NCBI GenBank assembly: GCA_014879765.1
Contig: JACSRL010000233.1
Span: 1-14,571 of the forward strand
Source of the DNA: Anaerolinea sp.
GTDB lineage: Bacteria > Chloroflexota > Anaerolineae > JAAEKA01
Length of the DNA stretch: 14,571 nt
Direction: 5' to 3'
The notes under the pieces are model-generated. The model saw nothing but the letters and a program-made list of their open reading frames with translations, made no database searches and was not told where the DNA came from. Below, piece after piece: positions 14,301 to 14,571 of the stretch. Within the stretch, counting starts at the first letter, position 1, and the number at the start of each line of letters is the position of its first letter. The translations under genes were made by a program, and so were the position numbers.

Positions 14301-14420
14301 TGCACGGAGTCGAGGTTTTAGCCGGGTCAGTGCTATTCCCTGCGCGGAGTCGAGGCTTTAACCGGATCGACGCGTCCACCGTTCGTGGGCCAACACCGGC
14401 TAAAGCCTCGACTCCGCGCG
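14301..14420. repeat. REP-like element: two direct copies and one inverted copy of a 25-bp motif
   Basis: A 25-bp motif with core GGAGTCGAGGYTTTARCCGG occurs at 14301-14325 and 14341-14365, and inverted at 14396-14420. The second and third copies are complementary over nearly their whole length (one clear mismatch), so they can form a stem of about 24 bp with a loop of about 30 nt. Part of the motif (GGCT-TT-AGCC in the inverted copy) is itself palindromic. The arrangement resembles bacterial interspersed mosaic elements or a small MITE. It sits just upstream of the operon promoter and contains no gene. Confidence 0.85.
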
Positions 14421-14425
14421 CAATC

Positions 14426-14455
14426 TTGACACCTGACGCCTTGGCACGCTACACT
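14426..14455 (+). promoter_or_regulatory. Possible rightward promoter at window end
   Basis: TTGACA (14426-14431), an 18-bp spacer and TACACT (14450-14455) point right. Downstream are only tiny open frames (ATG 14465, 7 codons; ATG 14482, 24 codons) and the hairpin at 14522-14570. Any real gene would lie beyond the edge. The -35 is perfect but the -10 is mediocre, and this promoter could be fortuitous. Confidence 0.3.
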
Positions 14456-14521
14456 AGCGGCGCAATGCAGAAGGCAGAAGGATGGTAACCGCTCAGCCGG
14501 CAGGCCAAACGTTGATCTCGT

Positions 14522-14570
14522 TACGGCTGCGCCTACTCGATCCGAGGGTTGAGTAGGCGTCTGCGCCGTA
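14522..14570. repeat. Interrupted inverted repeat at right edge
   Basis: Arms TACGG and CGCCTACTC (14522-14526, 14530-14538) pair with GAGTAGGCG and CCGTA (14551-14559, 14566-14570), with an internal asymmetric bulge and a 12-nt loop. The window ends one base later, so I cannot tell whether a T-tract follows (rightward terminator) or whether this is part of an element, attenuator or mobile-element end. Confidence 0.6.
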
Positions 14571-14571
14571 T

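Overview
The window reads as a chromosomal segment of a GC-rich bacterium, most likely a member of the Chloroflexota (Anaerolineae or Caldilineae type). This is an inference from gene content: family 5 lipoprotein binding proteins with V/E/K-rich or TPTP linkers, a long OppB/DppB-type permease, a secreted C25 (gingipain-type) peptidase with a C-terminal dockerin, GT4 glycosyltransferases, and abundant short tandem repeats between genes. No rRNA, tRNA or marker gene is present to confirm it.

Layout. (1) 1-3995, minus strand: an ABC peptide/solute importer module. A binding lipoprotein (1755-3716) has its own promoter near 3968-3995 and a hairpin terminator at 1643-1681. An inner-membrane permease (179-1396) follows, and the rest of the transporter presumably lies beyond the left edge. 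(2) 4047-5009, plus strand: a less GC-rich two-gene cassette, with a small protein whose N-terminus looks ribbon-helix-helix-like followed 3 nt later by an HNH nuclease. It resembles a regulator/nuclease or toxin-antitoxin pair. (3) 5045-14282, minus strand: a five-gene run starting from a good promoter at 14254-14282. The order is C25 peptidase-dockerin, GT4 (9720-11051), GT4 (8569-9717), GT4 (7258-8409) and a second family 5 binding lipoprotein (5045-7141). The first three genes are tightly packed, and the last two are separated by repeat arrays. (4) 14283-14571: a gene-free end with REP-like inverted repeats and a hairpin.

The most unusual observations are these. The binding protein at 1755-3716 appears to be a natural circular permutation of the family 5 fold: its C-terminal half comes first, directly after the signal peptide and linker. 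The second binding protein in the same window has the ordinary order and serves as an internal control. Intergenic spaces are filled by tandem arrays of unrelated sequence that nearly all share a 7-base period. Three minus-strand genes end inside such arrays, which supply their stop codons and last residues. Two coding sequences also carry in-frame, hairpin-forming repeats: five copies stretch the signal peptide of the second binding protein, and two copies sit in a glycosyltransferase loop.
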